From: Isoptericola croceus
Lineage (GTDB): Bacteria > Actinomycetota > Actinomycetes > Actinomycetales > Cellulomonadaceae
DNA length: 64,000 nucleotides
Reading direction: 5' to 3'
NCBI RefSeq assembly: GCF_029382255.1
Contig: NZ_JARLLG010000001.1
Coordinates: 992,001-1,056,000, forward strand
Position numbers and translations under genes: made by a program
In this document: positions 41,185 to 51,479 of the stretch, piece by piece
How the letters are laid out: every line of letters starts with the position of its first letter
Numbering within the stretch: position 1 is the first letter of the stretch
The notes under the pieces: generated by a model
What the model was told of the DNA's origin: nothing
What the model saw: only the letters and a program-made list of their open reading frames with translations
Database searches by the model: none

Positions 41185-42054
41185 GTGAGCGGCTGGCAGC
41201 CCTCCGCACGGGCGCGGGAGCGGGACACCTTCCGGCGGGCCCAGCGCCGCCGGGCGCTCGCCGTCGCGACCGTCGCGACCGTCGTCGTCGTCGCGGCGGT
41301 GGCGTACGTCGTGGCGACCGCGCCCGGCTGGGAGCGGGCACGCACGGCGTTCTTCTCGCCCGAGCGAGCCGTCGAGGTGCTGCCCCAGGTGGCGCAGGGG
41401 CTGTGGCTCAACGTGCGGGTGTGGCTGGTGGCGTCGGTGGTGGGGCTGGTCGTCGGGCTGCTGCTCGCCGTGGTGCGGACCTCGCGGCTGCCGGCACTCT
41501 TCCCGCTGCGGGTGCTGACCGTGGCGTACGTCGACGTGTTCCGGGGTGTCCCGGTGCTGCTCGTGCTGCTGCTCGCCGGCTTCGGCCTGCCCGCCCTGCG
41601 CCTCGAGTGGCTGCCGGTGAGCGCGGCGTTCCTCGGCGGCCTGGCGATCGTGCTCACCTACACCGCCTACCTGGCGGAGATCTTCCGCGCCGGCATCGAG
41701 TCGGTCCATCCCTCCCAGGTGGCGGCGGCCCGCTCGCTCGGCCTGAGCCGCGGGCAGACGGTGCGCCGGGTCGTGCTCCCGCAGGCGGTCCGCAACGTCA
41801 CGGCCCCGACGGCGAGCATGCTGGTCTCGCTCCAGAAGGACTCCGGGCTGATCTCGATCCTCGGGGCCGTCGACGCGATCCGCGCGGCGCAGATCGCCAC
41901 GACGGGCGACTACAACTTCACGCCCTACGTCGTCGCGGGCGTGCTGTTCCTGCTGCTGTCGATCCCGCTCACCCGCCTCGTGGACGCCTGGTCCGCCCGG
42001 CAGGGATGGCGCGGGCGGCTGCGGGGCGTGAGCGGCGGCGGGGTGATCCGATGA
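41185..42054 (+). CDS. ABC transporter permease, polar amino-acid type (HisM/GlnP-like)
   Basis: 289 aa with about six transmembrane segments. Conserved family parts: GLWLNVRVWLVASVVGLVVG, VDVFRGVPVLLVLLLAGFGL, and the EAA loop ARSLGLSRGQTVRRVVLPQA that contacts the ATPase. GTG 41185 lies 4 bp after the stop of the binding-protein gene; its 3' end overlaps the ATPase start (ATGA). Confidence 0.88.
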   Translation: MSGWQPSARARERDTFRRAQRRRALAVATVATVVVVAAVAYVVATAPGWERARTAFFSPERAVEVLPQVAQGLWLNVRVWLVASVVGLVVGLLLAVVRTSRLPALFPLRVLTVAYVDVFRGVPVLLVLLLAGFGLPALRLEWLPVSAAFLGGLAIVLTYTAYLAEIFRAGIESVHPSQVAAARSLGLSRGQTVRRVVLPQAVRNVTAPTASMLVSLQKDSGLISILGAVDAIRAAQIATTGDYNFTPYVVAGVLFLLLSIPLTRLVDAWSARQGWRGRLRGVSGGGVIR

Positions 42055-42809
42055 GCGCGGACGCGCTGCTGTCGCTGCGTGGCGTGCGCAAGACCTACCC
42101 CGGCGACGGCCGGCGGGCCGAGCCCAAGGTCGTCCTCGACGGTATCGACCTGGACGTCACCGAGCACGAGTGCGTCGTGCTCGTCGGGTCCTCGGGCTCG
42201 GGCAAGTCGACCCTGCTGCGGGTGATCGACCTGCTCGAGGAGATCGACGACGGCCAGGTGCTGCTCGACGGTGTCGACGTCGCGGACCCGTGGGTGGACG
42301 CCGACGCGGCCCGCGCGCGGATGTCGATGGTGTTCCAGCAGTTCAACCTGTTCCCCCACCTGCGTGTGCTGGACAACGTCACCCTCGCGCTGCGGCTGGT
42401 GCACGGCCGGGGTCGCGCCGAGGCAGTGACAGCGGGCCTGGCGATGCTCGAGAAGGTGGGGCTGGCGCACAAGGCACGGTCCTTCCCCGACGAGCTGTCC
42501 GGCGGGGAGCAGCAGCGGGCCGCCATCGCGCGAGCGCTGGTCAGCGGTCCCGAGCTGCTGCTGCTCGACGAGGTCACCTCGGCGCTCGACCCCGAGCTGG
42601 TGGGCGAGGTGCTCGACCTGCTGGTCGCGCTGCGGGACGAGGGCACCACGATGGTCGTGGCCACGCACGAGATGGGCTTCGCCCGCGACGTGGCCGACGA
42701 GGTGGTGTTCCTGCACGACGGCCAGGTGCACGAGCGGGGCGCCCCGGCCCAGGTCCTCGGCGACCCGCAGCGGCAGCGCACGCGCGACTTCCTGCGCCGC
42801 CTGCGCTGA
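42051..42809 (+). CDS. ABC transporter ATP-binding protein, polar amino-acid type (GlnQ-like)
   Basis: 252-aa ABC ATPase energising the preceding permease. Walker A VGSSGSGKST, Q-loop VFQQFNLFPH, signature LSGGEQQRAAIARAL, Walker B LLLLDEVTSALDP, switch His in VVATHEMGFARDVADE. All key residues are present. The last gene of the operon; overlaps the permease by 4 bp. Confidence 0.93.
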   Translation: MSADALLSLRGVRKTYPGDGRRAEPKVVLDGIDLDVTEHECVVLVGSSGSGKSTLLRVIDLLEEIDDGQVLLDGVDVADPWVDADAARARMSMVFQQFNLFPHLRVLDNVTLALRLVHGRGRAEAVTAGLAMLEKVGLAHKARSFPDELSGGEQQRAAIARALVSGPELLLLDEVTSALDPELVGEVLDLLVALRDEGTTMVVATHEMGFARDVADEVVFLHDGQVHERGAPAQVLGDPQRQRTRDFLRRLR

Positions 42810-42875
42810 CACGCCGCGAGGCTCACAGGCCCGCGTATCAGGTCGGGCTCACGTCCCTCCCTCCAGGAGAGGGGG

Positions 42876-43721
42876 GTGAGCGGGATGAGGCGTCTGGTCC
42901 TGTGCTGCGACGGTCGGTGGAACCGGGGGTCCGACGAGCGTGCGTCGTGCCTCGAGAAGATCGCCTGGGTCCTCCGTCGCGGCCTGGTGCCCGGGCGCGA
43001 CGGTGGGCCCGGCGTCATGCAACGGGTGGGTCACGTGGGTGACGTCGGCGCCCCCGGGCCCCGGCTCGCCCGGGTGCTGGCAGGCGCCCTCGGCCTCGGG
43101 ATGACGCGCGACGTCGTCGACGGCTACCAGTTCCTGGCGACGAGCCACGAGCCGGGCGACGAGATCGTCGTCCTGGGGTGCTCGCGCGGGGCGTACACGG
43201 CTCGCAGCATCGTCGGCATGCTGAGCCAGGTCGGTCTGCTCACGCGCGAGGCGCTCCACGACGGGAGGCTGCCGGAGGCAGCGCGGCTCTATCGTCGGCG
43301 CGCGCGGGACACGGAGGCGGCCGAGGTGCTCGCCTGGGACCGGGCGGAGTTCCGGCGCGCGTACGCGCGCCAGGTGCCGGTGCGGTTCCTCGGGGTCTTC
43401 GACACGGTCGGCGCGCTCGGGGTCCCCGTCCTGGCCCGGCGCACCTACCGGTTCCACGACGTCCGGCTCGCCGACCAGGTCGAGGTCGCCCGGCAGGCGG
43501 TGACGGTCGGCGAGGGGCGGTCCACGGTCGCGCCCTCCTTGTGGGACGTCCCCGCGGACGATGCCGACAGGGTGCGGCAGGCGTGGTTCCCCAGCGGGTC
43601 CGACGGCGCCGCCCTGCGGTGGATGGTGGAGCAGCTGCGATCGGTGGGGGTCGCGTTCGACGAGGACCTGCTCCCCGCGCAGGGAGCTACCGATCGTGAC
43701 CGAGGTGGTCAGGCGCCGTAG
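42876..43721 (+). CDS. DUF2235 alpha/beta hydrolase-like protein lacking part of the active-site region
   Basis: 281 aa. It has the DUF2235 pattern (catalytic domain of type VI phospholipase effectors and related proteins): LVLCCDGRWNRG at the N-terminus, VVLGCSRGAYTARSIVG as the nucleophile elbow with Ser, VRFLGVFDTVGALG with an Asp. After that, a GVHSDVGGGY-type stretch that normally follows the WFP motif is replaced by QAWFPSGSDGAALRWMVEQ, so the His-Asp part of the active site appears deleted. GTG 42876 with AGGAG upstream; ATG 42885 is an alternative. It overlaps the convergent universal-stress gene by 13 bp. Confidence 0.75.
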   Translation: MSGMRRLVLCCDGRWNRGSDERASCLEKIAWVLRRGLVPGRDGGPGVMQRVGHVGDVGAPGPRLARVLAGALGLGMTRDVVDGYQFLATSHEPGDEIVVLGCSRGAYTARSIVGMLSQVGLLTREALHDGRLPEAARLYRRRARDTEAAEVLAWDRAEFRRAYARQVPVRFLGVFDTVGALGVPVLARRTYRFHDVRLADQVEVARQAVTVGEGRSTVAPSLWDVPADDADRVRQAWFPSGSDGAALRWMVEQLRSVGVAFDEDLLPAQGATDRDRGGQAP

Positions 43722-44089
43722 GTGTCCTTGACCACGAGGACGGGTACGGGCGAGTCGAGCAGGACGCGCTGTGTCGTGGTGCCCATGAGGAACGTGCCCT
43801 GGCTGGAGCGCTTGCGCGAGCCGACGACGACGAGCGTCGCCCCGGTCTCCTCGGCGGCGTCGAGGATCGCGTCGGCCGGCTCGGTCTGCTCGTCGCGGGA
43901 GAACACGACCGGTGCGGCACCCGCTGCGGCGAGCAGCGCGTCCAGCTCCGCGGGGGCGGGAGCTCCGGGGGGTTGCGGGTCGAGCACGAGCACGTGCAGC
44001 GGCAGGTCGCGTGACGCGGCCTCCTCCAGCGCCGTCCGGACTGCCGCCTCGCCGTGCGGGGAGACGTTGTAGGCCACGAGCACCGTCAT
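43709..44089 (-). CDS. universal stress protein family protein
   Basis: 126-aa single-domain Usp. N-terminal MTVLVAYNVSPHGEAAVRTA and the C-terminal ATP-binding loop GSRKRSSQGTFLMGTTTQR (G-x2-G-like, then G and Thr/Thr) followed by VPVLVV. It probably binds ATP. It begins 13 bp after the stop of the antiporter gene, likely one operon. Confidence 0.85.
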   Translation of the reverse strand: MTVLVAYNVSPHGEAAVRTALEEAASRDLPLHVLVLDPQPPGAPAPAELDALLAAAGAAPVVFSRDEQTEPADAILDAAEETGATLVVVGSRKRSSQGTFLMGTTTQRVLLDSPVPVLVVKDTYGA

Positions 44090-44102
44090 GGCCCCAACTC
44101 TG

Positions 44103-45206
44103 TCACACCTGGCGGCGGCCGCGCCGCAGCCCGAGCTCGTAGGCGGCCAGGGCGACGAGCCAGACGGCCGTGACGGGCAGGACGAACCAGAGCATCGTGG
44201 CGCTGAACGGTTCCAGGGCCTCGTGGTCGGTGGCGGCCAGCAGGACGAAGGCGACGTAGGCGACGTAGAGGGCGACGAAGAGCGCTCCCTCCCACCGCTT
44301 GATGATCTGGCCGGTGAACGCCACGGGGAGCAGGGCCAGGGTGACCGCCACCATGAGGGGCAGGTCGAAGTGCACGGCGGCCGGGTCCACGCCGATGCCA
44401 CCGGGGGCGATGACGGCGGTGATGCCCAGGACCGCGCCGATGTTGAAGATGTTGCTGCCCACGATGTTGCCGACCGCCAGGTCTCGCTCCCCGCGCCGGA
44501 CGGCGATGATGCTCGTCGCGAGCTCGGGCAGGGACGTGCCGACGGCGACGACCGTCAGCCCGATGACGAGGTCGCTCACCCCGAACGTCGTGGCGATCTG
44601 CGTCGCACCACGGACCAGGAGCTGTGCGCCGGTCACCAGGAGCGCCACCCCGACCGCCACCAGGATGATGTCGGTCAGGACGGAGCGCGCGCGGGTCGTC
44701 CGGAACCAGCGGGTCGGGCGCGTGTCGCCGCGGGGCGGTGCCTCGTCCGTCCACCCCCGACGGGAGCGCAGGACCGTGACGACGAGGTAGCCGGCGAGGA
44801 GCGCGATCAGCAGCACGCCGTCGACGGTGCTGATCGTCCCGTCGAGCGCCAGGACCAGGGCGAGGGCCGCGAGGCCGATCATCACCGGGATGTCGGTGCG
44901 CACGACCTGCGACGTGACGGCCAGCGGGACCACGAGCGCCGAGACGCCGAGGACGAGCAGGATGTTGGCGATGTTGCTCCCGACCACGTTGCCGACGGCG
45001 AGGCCGGGTGACCCGGACAGGGCGGCGCCGGCGCTGACGGCGAGCTCGGGGCTGGACGTCGCGAAGGACACCACGGTGAGACCGACGACGAGGGCTGACA
45101 TCCCCATCGTCCGCGCCAGCGAGGCGGCGCCGCGGACCAGGGCCTCGCCGCCACCGACGAGCAGCACGAACCCGGCGAGCAGCAGCAGGATGTTCGAGAG
45201 GCTCAC
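44103..45206 (-). CDS. calcium/sodium antiporter, CaCA family (YrbG-like)
   Basis: 367 aa with about ten membrane segments in two homologous halves. The two alpha-repeats are GLTVVSFATSSPELAVSAGA with GNVVGSNIANILLVLG, and GLTVVAVGTSLPELATSIIA with GNIVGSNIFNIGAVLG, carrying the Glu residues that bind the ion. A hydrophilic loop of ~35 residues separates the halves. Exports Ca2+ in exchange for Na+ or H+ by family knowledge. GTG start; upstream of the universal-stress gene. Confidence 0.88.
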   Translation of the reverse strand: MSLSNILLLLAGFVLLVGGGEALVRGAASLARTMGMSALVVGLTVVSFATSSPELAVSAGAALSGSPGLAVGNVVGSNIANILLVLGVSALVVPLAVTSQVVRTDIPVMIGLAALALVLALDGTISTVDGVLLIALLAGYLVVTVLRSRRGWTDEAPPRGDTRPTRWFRTTRARSVLTDIILVAVGVALLVTGAQLLVRGATQIATTFGVSDLVIGLTVVAVGTSLPELATSIIAVRRGERDLAVGNIVGSNIFNIGAVLGITAVIAPGGIGVDPAAVHFDLPLMVAVTLALLPVAFTGQIIKRWEGALFVALYVAYVAFVLLAATDHEALEPFSATMLWFVLPVTAVWLVALAAYELGLRRGRRQV

Positions 45207-45261
45207 GCGCCCAGGGTACGGGCGGGCGAGCCTCTCGGCGGTCGGGGCGGGCCGTCCCGGG

Positions 45262-45708
45262 TCAGGCCCTCGCGAGCTGCTCGACGACCTGCCGCTTGGC
45301 GCGGGTGAGCATCCCGGCCATGCCGTTGAGGCGCAGAGCGCTGACGGCGCGGGTCAGGCCGAGCTGCAGGGGGAACTCCTCGGGCACGTCGAGGACCTGC
45401 TGCGGCGTCAGCCCCGACAGCCCTTGGGCGAGGATCGAGGCGAACCCGCGCGTGGTGGGTGCCTCCTGCGGGGCGGAGGCGTAGAAGTGCACGACGTCGC
45501 CGTCGACCTCCGCGAACGCCCGGACGGGGGACTGGCACTCCTCGACCTTCTCGAGCAACCCCGGTGCCAGGGCGTAGCGCTCGGGCAGCTCTGGCAGCTC
45601 GCGGGAGAACTCGAGCAGGAGCTGGAGCCGGTCGGGCTCGGTCAGGGCCAAGAAGTCCTCGCGGATCTCGGCCAGAGGCTCGGGCAGGGCGTGCGCGGGA
45701 TCGCTCAT
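45262..45708 (-). CDS. sufE: SufE-family sulfur acceptor protein
   Basis: 148-aa SufE-like protein that accepts persulfide sulfur from a cysteine desulfurase for Fe-S cluster assembly. The acceptor Cys is Cys58 in KVEECQSPVRAF. C-terminal FPLQLGLTRAVSALRLNGMA is family-typical. It is downstream of a sulfurtransferase on the same strand, with a hairpin between them. In many actinobacteria SufE sits beside such a rhodanese, which fits sulfur transfer. No SufS or SufBCD genes are in the window. Confidence 0.87.
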   Translation of the reverse strand: MSDPAHALPEPLAEIREDFLALTEPDRLQLLLEFSRELPELPERYALAPGLLEKVEECQSPVRAFAEVDGDVVHFYASAPQEAPTTRGFASILAQGLSGLTPQQVLDVPEEFPLQLGLTRAVSALRLNGMAGMLTRAKRQVVEQLARA

Positions 45709-45727
45709 GGTCTCAGTCTCTCTCGGT

Positions 45728-45778
45728 GCGAGGTAGCGCAGAACTCGGCGAGGTAGCGCACGGTGCGCTACCTCGCCG
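45728..45778. terminator. hairpin with three copies of GCGAGGTAGCGCA
   Basis: A perfect 15-bp stem with 3-nt loop (45746-45778) is formed by CGGCGAGGTAGCGCA and its complement; another direct copy of GCGAGGTAGCGCA lies 20 bp away at 45728-45740. It is between the sulfurtransferase stop and the sufE start on the minus strand, so it could terminate or attenuate transcription into sufE. Confidence 0.7.
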
Positions 45779-45793
45779 ACGGGCGGTACCGGT

Positions 45794-46711
45794 TCAGGCG
45801 GCCCTGAGGCTCGCGGGCACCTCGCCCGGCTGGTCGCCCGCGACGATCGGCACGCGCACGGCGTTGCCCCACTCGGTCCAGGAACCGTCGTAGTTGCGCA
45901 CGTCGGGTACCCCCAGGAGGAAGTGCAGGGCGAACCACGTGTGGCTGGAGCGCTCGCCGATGCGGCAGTAGGTAATGACCTTGTCATCGGACCTGATCCC
46001 CAGGCCGCCGTCGAGATAGATGTTCTCGAGCTCCGCGCGGGGCTTGTAGGTGCCGTCCTCGGCGACCGCGGTGGCCCACGGGACGCTGTGCGCGGTGGGG
46101 ATGTGGCCGCCGCGCAGCACGCCCTCCTCCGGGTAGTCGGGGATGTGCAGGCGCTCGCCCGTGTACTCCTGCGGGGAGCGGATGTCGACGAGCGGCCCCT
46201 GGCCGAGGTGCGCGAGCACGTCCTCCTTGAAGGCGCGGAAGGTCGAGTCGTCGCGGTCGACGGCGGGGTAGTCGGCGGGCGTCGGCTCGGGCACGTCCGT
46301 GGTCAGCTCGCGGCCCTCGGCGACCCAGAGGTTGCGGCCGCCGTCGAGCAGGCGGACGTCGGAGTGGCCGAACAGGGTGAACACCCATGCGGTGTACGCG
46401 GCCCACCAGTTGTTCTTGTCGCCGTAGAGCACGATCGTGGTGTCGCGGGAGATGCCCTTGGACCCGAGCAGCTCGGCGAAGCCGGGGCCGTCGAGGTAGT
46501 CGCGCTCGACGGGCAGCAGCAGGTCGGTGTGCCAGTCGACCTTCACGGCGCCGGGGATGTGGCCAGTCTCGTAGAGCAGCACGTCCTCGTCGGACTCCAC
46601 CACCACGAGGTCCGGGCTGTCGAGGTTCTGCGCGAGCCACTCGGTCGTCACGAGACGCTCGGGGTGGGCGTACTCCTGCAGGCGCGGGGTCGGGTCGAGC
46701 GGAGCGGGCAT
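45794..46711 (-). CDS. thiosulfate sulfurtransferase (two-domain rhodanese)
   Basis: 305 aa, two rhodanese domains. The N-terminal one is inactive-type and carries [18 protein letters not shown]. The C-terminal one has [13 protein letters not shown] and the active site [14 protein letters not shown] with the catalytic Cys near 248 (CRIGER loop, typical of CysA-type thiosulfate sulfurtransferase of actinomycetes). GGAGG decides the start at ATG 46711. Upstream of sufE. Confidence 0.88.
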   Translation of the reverse strand: MPAPLDPTPRLQEYAHPERLVTTEWLAQNLDSPDLVVVESDEDVLLYETGHIPGAVKVDWHTDLLLPVERDYLDGPGFAELLGSKGISRDTTIVLYGDKNNWWAAYTAWVFTLFGHSDVRLLDGGRNLWVAEGRELTTDVPEPTPADYPAVDRDDSTFRAFKEDVLAHLGQGPLVDIRSPQEYTGERLHIPDYPEEGVLRGGHIPTAHSVPWATAVAEDGTYKPRAELENIYLDGGLGIRSDDKVITYCRIGERSSHTWFALHFLLGVPDVRNYDGSWTEWGNAVRVPIVAGDQPGEVPASLRAA

Positions 46712-46894
46712 GGTGTCCTCCAGTGGGTGCGTCAGCGGGGCCGCGTGGTCCGCACACACCCTAGGCAGGCACCCACCAGGGGCGACACCTGGTGTCCATG
46801 ATGTGGGACCAGGATTTGAGACGGCTTCCCCGGGCGCCCTCCGGTGCGCCACCTAGACTGGGCGGCACCACCGCACGACGACGTCGGAGGCGCC

Positions 46895-48187
46895 ATGCCG
46901 GACCGATCTGCCGCACGGGACTCCGCTGAGCCCGGCCGTGCACCCGGTGCCGGTCGCCCCGTCCGCCGCGACCGCAGGTCCGTGCAGATGGCCTACGACA
47001 CGTTCCTCGGCACAGGCTCCCTCGCTCCCGGCCTGGACCCGCTCGTCGCCGCCTCCTGGCGACGCAGCCGACGTTCCGGCGTCGACCCGGACTCGCTGCG
47101 CGCCGCCGCCGACCTCGGTGACCGGGAGCTCGACGACTACCGCACGACGCACCCCTTGGCGCCCTTCATGCCGCTCGTCCGCGACCTCGTCGTCGACGCG
47201 GCACGTGACGACGGTCTGGTCGTGGCCGTCTCCGACGACGCCGGCCGGCTCCTGTGGGTGGAGGGCGACGCCCGCACGCGCACGACAGCGGAACGCGTCG
47301 GTTTCGTCGCGGGTGCCGTCTGGCGCGAGGAGAGCGTCGGCACCAACGCCCCCGGCACCGCGCTCGCGACGCGGCGGGCCGTGCAGGTCCTGGGCGCCGA
47401 GCACTTCTCCCGCCCCGTCCAGTCGCTCAACTGCGCCGCGGCCCCGATCCGCGCCGCCGACGGCCGGGTGATCGGCGTGCTGGACGTGACCGGCGGCCGA
47501 GCCGCCGCCTCCCGCGTGGCGCTCTCGTTGGTCCGTGCCACGGTGGCGAGCCTCGAGCGCGAGCTCCTCGCGCGGGGGCAGGGGACGCCCCCCGCCGGGG
47601 TCGCCACCGGCCGCCGACCCGCGGTGCGGCTCCTCGGTACGCCGACGCTGCACCGGCCGGACGGCGACCACCGCCTCTCTCAGCGGCACGCCGAGATACT
47701 CGCGCTCCTCGGCGAGCACCCACGCGGACTCACCGTCGAGGAGCTCGCCGTGCTGCTGCACCCGGGCGACCTGTCCGACGTCGCGGTGCGTGCCGAGATC
47801 TCCCGCCTGCGACGCGTCGCGGGTCAGCTGGTGACCGGCTCGCGGCCCTACCGGCTGGCGCCAGGGGTCCGCAGCGACGTCGCCGTCGTGCGGGAGCACC
47901 TCGCGGCGGGGGACACGACGGCGGCGCTCGCCGCCTACGCCGGCCCCCTGCTGCCGCGCTCCGGTGCGCCCGGCGTCGAACGGGCCCGTGCCGAGCTCAC
48001 GGCCGAGGTGCGGTCCGCCGTCCTGAGCAGCGGCGACCCGGCCGCGCTGGACGCCTGGACCCGGTGCGACGACGGTGCCGACGACGTCGAGGCGTGGGCA
48101 CTCCTCGTGCGGCGCGCCGGTCACGGGAGCCCGCTGTGGTGCCGGGCGCGGGCGCACCTCGTGGTCGTGGACGCGGCACTGCGCTGA
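46895..48187 (+). CDS. GAF-domain transcriptional regulator of aldehyde dehydrogenase cassette
   Basis: 430 aa. The N-terminal AcoR-like region LDPLVAASWRRSRRSGVDPD and a GAF domain (EESVGTNAPGTALATRRAVQ; HFSRPVQSLNCAAAPIRA; GRVIGVLDVTGG) are followed directly by a winged-helix-type domain near 255-330 (LSQRHAEILALLGEHPRGLT). The AAA+ sigma-54 module of AcoR is absent, as expected in actinomycetes. It probably activates the aldehyde dehydrogenase gene 150 bp downstream in response to an alcohol, diol or aldehyde. GGAGGCGCC before ATG 46895. Confidence 0.8.
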   Translation: MPDRSAARDSAEPGRAPGAGRPVRRDRRSVQMAYDTFLGTGSLAPGLDPLVAASWRRSRRSGVDPDSLRAAADLGDRELDDYRTTHPLAPFMPLVRDLVVDAARDDGLVVAVSDDAGRLLWVEGDARTRTTAERVGFVAGAVWREESVGTNAPGTALATRRAVQVLGAEHFSRPVQSLNCAAAPIRAADGRVIGVLDVTGGRAAASRVALSLVRATVASLERELLARGQGTPPAGVATGRRPAVRLLGTPTLHRPDGDHRLSQRHAEILALLGEHPRGLTVEELAVLLHPGDLSDVAVRAEISRLRRVAGQLVTGSRPYRLAPGVRSDVAVVREHLAAGDTTAALAAYAGPLLPRSGAPGVERARAELTAEVRSAVLSSGDPAALDAWTRCDDGADDVEAWALLVRRAGHGSPLWCRARAHLVVVDAALR

Positions 48188-48209
48188 GCGCCTCCCGCCT
48201 CCGCCGGCA

Positions 48210-48226
48210 TGCAACGGTGCTGCAAC
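48210..48226. promoter_or_regulatory. TGCAAC direct repeat in aldehyde dehydrogenase promoter region
   Basis: TGCAAC at 48210-48215 and 48221-48226, exactly 11 bp apart (one helical turn), in the 150-bp gap between the regulator and the dehydrogenase gene. A candidate activator site; no factor is proven. Confidence 0.45.
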
Positions 48227-48337
48227 TCCCGGCGCCTAGCGTGGCGGACACGGCGCGACGAGGCGCCGTCGTCGGGCACCCGGCCGCGAGGCGGACCGTG
48301 CACCCGGTGACGTGTGTACTGCGAGGAGGCAGCAAGC

Positions 48338-49861
<1,524 letters not shown>

Positions 49862-49873
49862 GAGGGGGAACAG

Positions 49874-50290
49874 ATGGCGGACGACGGCGGGGCGGTCGCT
49901 GCCCGGGAGCGACCCGCGCGCGTCGCCGTCACCGACGCCGCGGCCGAGCTCCTCGCTCGGCTGCGGCGTCGGCACGGCGACCTCATGTTCCACCAGTCCG
50001 GCGGGTGCTGCGACGGGTCCAGCCCCATGTGCTACCCGGCCGGCGACCTGCTCACCGGCGACGCGGACGTCCACCTGGGCGACCTCACCGTGCCGGACGA
50101 GAGCGCCGCCTTCACCGTGCCGGTCTGGATGAGCCGGGCCCAGTTCGAGTACTGGAGCCACACCCACCTGACGATCGACGTGGTGCCGGGGCGGGGCGCC
50201 GGGTTCAGCGTGGAGGCCCCCGAGGGAGTGCGGTTCCTCATCCGCTCGCGGCTGTTCACGGACGTCGAGGCCGAGGCGCTGCGCGGCTGA
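49874..50290 (+). CDS. DUF779 protein
   Basis: 138-aa protein with a Cys-rich N-terminal motif HQSGGCCDGSSPMCYP and a C-terminal strand-rich region YWSHTHLTIDVVPGRGAGFS. DUF779 genes generally follow an ExaC-type aldehyde dehydrogenase gene, as here; function unknown. The three Cys could bind metal. Starts 12 bp after the dehydrogenase stop with GGAGGGGGAA, so the two are cotranscribed. Confidence 0.87.
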   Translation: MADDGGAVAARERPARVAVTDAAAELLARLRRRHGDLMFHQSGGCCDGSSPMCYPAGDLLTGDADVHLGDLTVPDESAAFTVPVWMSRAQFEYWSHTHLTIDVVPGRGAGFSVEAPEGVRFLIRSRLFTDVEAEALRG

Positions 50291-50345
50291 CCGTCGTCGC
50301 ACGGGGGGTACCGCACCAGGGTCCCGACCGGCTATGTTGCACTCC

Positions 50346-51389
50346 GTGAGCACCGAAGCAGAGGCCTTCCCGTCCGTGTCGTCGCTGCCTGCATGGCTCG
50401 TGCCGTCCGTGTACCTGAACTGGTCCACGGACTGGCTGCGTGAGTCCATCGCCATCGCGACGCGTTCTCACGAGCATGCACTGCCAGGCGGCCCGGACGG
50501 CCCCAAGCGGGGCGACGTCGTCGTGACCGTCCTCGGCGAGGCGGGCGTGGTCGCGTCCGTCGAGCTCATGGGGTCCTCCGACGGCGACTCCTGGGTCACC
50601 GACGAGCTCTTCGGCCCCGACCGACCGATCGTGTGGGCCGACCTCTTCGACGGGGCGGACGCCTACATCGGCTCCTCGGGGTGGTTGCCCGCCGAGCACG
50701 CCCGCGCGGTGCTCGACGGCGTCGCCAACCAGTTCCACGACGGGCCGGTGCACACCATCGACCCCGGCGACTGCGCCGACGGGACGGCCGCCTCCGACGT
50801 GCACGTCCTGCGGGTCCTCGGCCACCGCGCCGTGTCCGGCTGGGCCATGCGCCGCGAGGAGCGGTGCGCCACCTGCGAGCGCTTCGTCGACGTCCACGAG
50901 CTGCAGGCGCACGACGACGGCGCGGTGCGGCTCGGCACGACCACGGCCGGCGGCCGCACCCTCGAGCAGGTCATCCGTGACGTGCACCTGATGTGCCCGC
51001 AGTGCCACGACCTCATGCACGCCCACTCCGTGTCCGCCCAGCGCGCCCGCCTGCGGCCGCAGTGCCCCGGCTGTGGTGTGCGCGGCAAGACCAAGCGCAT
51101 CGTGTGGGGCATGACCTTCAGCGACGACGTCGTGAGCTCCGAGCCCGACGTCGTCTACGGGGGCTTCGAGGTGCCCGTGCCGGCGCCGGAGTGGTACTGC
51201 ACCGAGTGCCACGCGAACTTCGGCAGCACCGTCGTCGCGTCCCGCGTGCTCGACTCCGAGGGGCCGGCCGTGCCGCAGCCCGTCACGGGTGCGATCGCGC
51301 GGGTCAGTGACGACACCGAGCTGATGGCCCCCGCGGCTGCCGAGCCGGACGCTGGCGAACCGCGCTGGGAGCCCATCGAGGGAGCCTGA
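50346..51389 (+). CDS. hypothetical multi-zinc protein with HNH-like zinc motif
   Basis: 347 aa, not assigned to a family. The N-terminal ~130 residues (SLPAWLVPSVYLNWSTDWLR; WADLFDGADAYIG) are unrecognised. Middle: CATCERF and then VHLMCPQCHDLMHAH, which resembles the Cys pair and His of HNH endonucleases. C-terminal half: CPGCGVRGKTKRIVWGM and WYCTECHANFG, two more Cys pairs. TATGTT at 50333-50338 is 7 nt before GTG 50346, so a leaderless start there is favoured over ATG 50334. No operon partner; the palindromic element follows. Confidence 0.65.
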   Translation: MSTEAEAFPSVSSLPAWLVPSVYLNWSTDWLRESIAIATRSHEHALPGGPDGPKRGDVVVTVLGEAGVVASVELMGSSDGDSWVTDELFGPDRPIVWADLFDGADAYIGSSGWLPAEHARAVLDGVANQFHDGPVHTIDPGDCADGTAASDVHVLRVLGHRAVSGWAMRREERCATCERFVDVHELQAHDDGAVRLGTTTAGGRTLEQVIRDVHLMCPQCHDLMHAHSVSAQRARLRPQCPGCGVRGKTKRIVWGMTFSDDVVSSEPDVVYGGFEVPVPAPEWYCTECHANFGSTVVASRVLDSEGPAVPQPVTGAIARVSDDTELMAPAAAEPDAGEPRWEPIEGA

Positions 51390-51393
51390 TCGG

Positions 51394-51453
51394 TTCGGTA
51401 CGACGCGGCCGGGTCGGCACACCTGCGTGCCGACCCGGCCGCATCCTACCGAC
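51394..51453. repeat. dispersed palindromic element, copy 3
   Basis: Third copy of the element at 5335-5394 and 6486-6545: 27-nt arms with 24 matched positions and loop ACCTGC (6 nt). It lies between the convergent stops of the zinc-protein gene and the HNH endonuclease gene, and is followed by CTGAC. Confidence 0.9.
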
Positions 51454-51479
51454 CTGACCGAGGAGCGATGCGACGTCGT

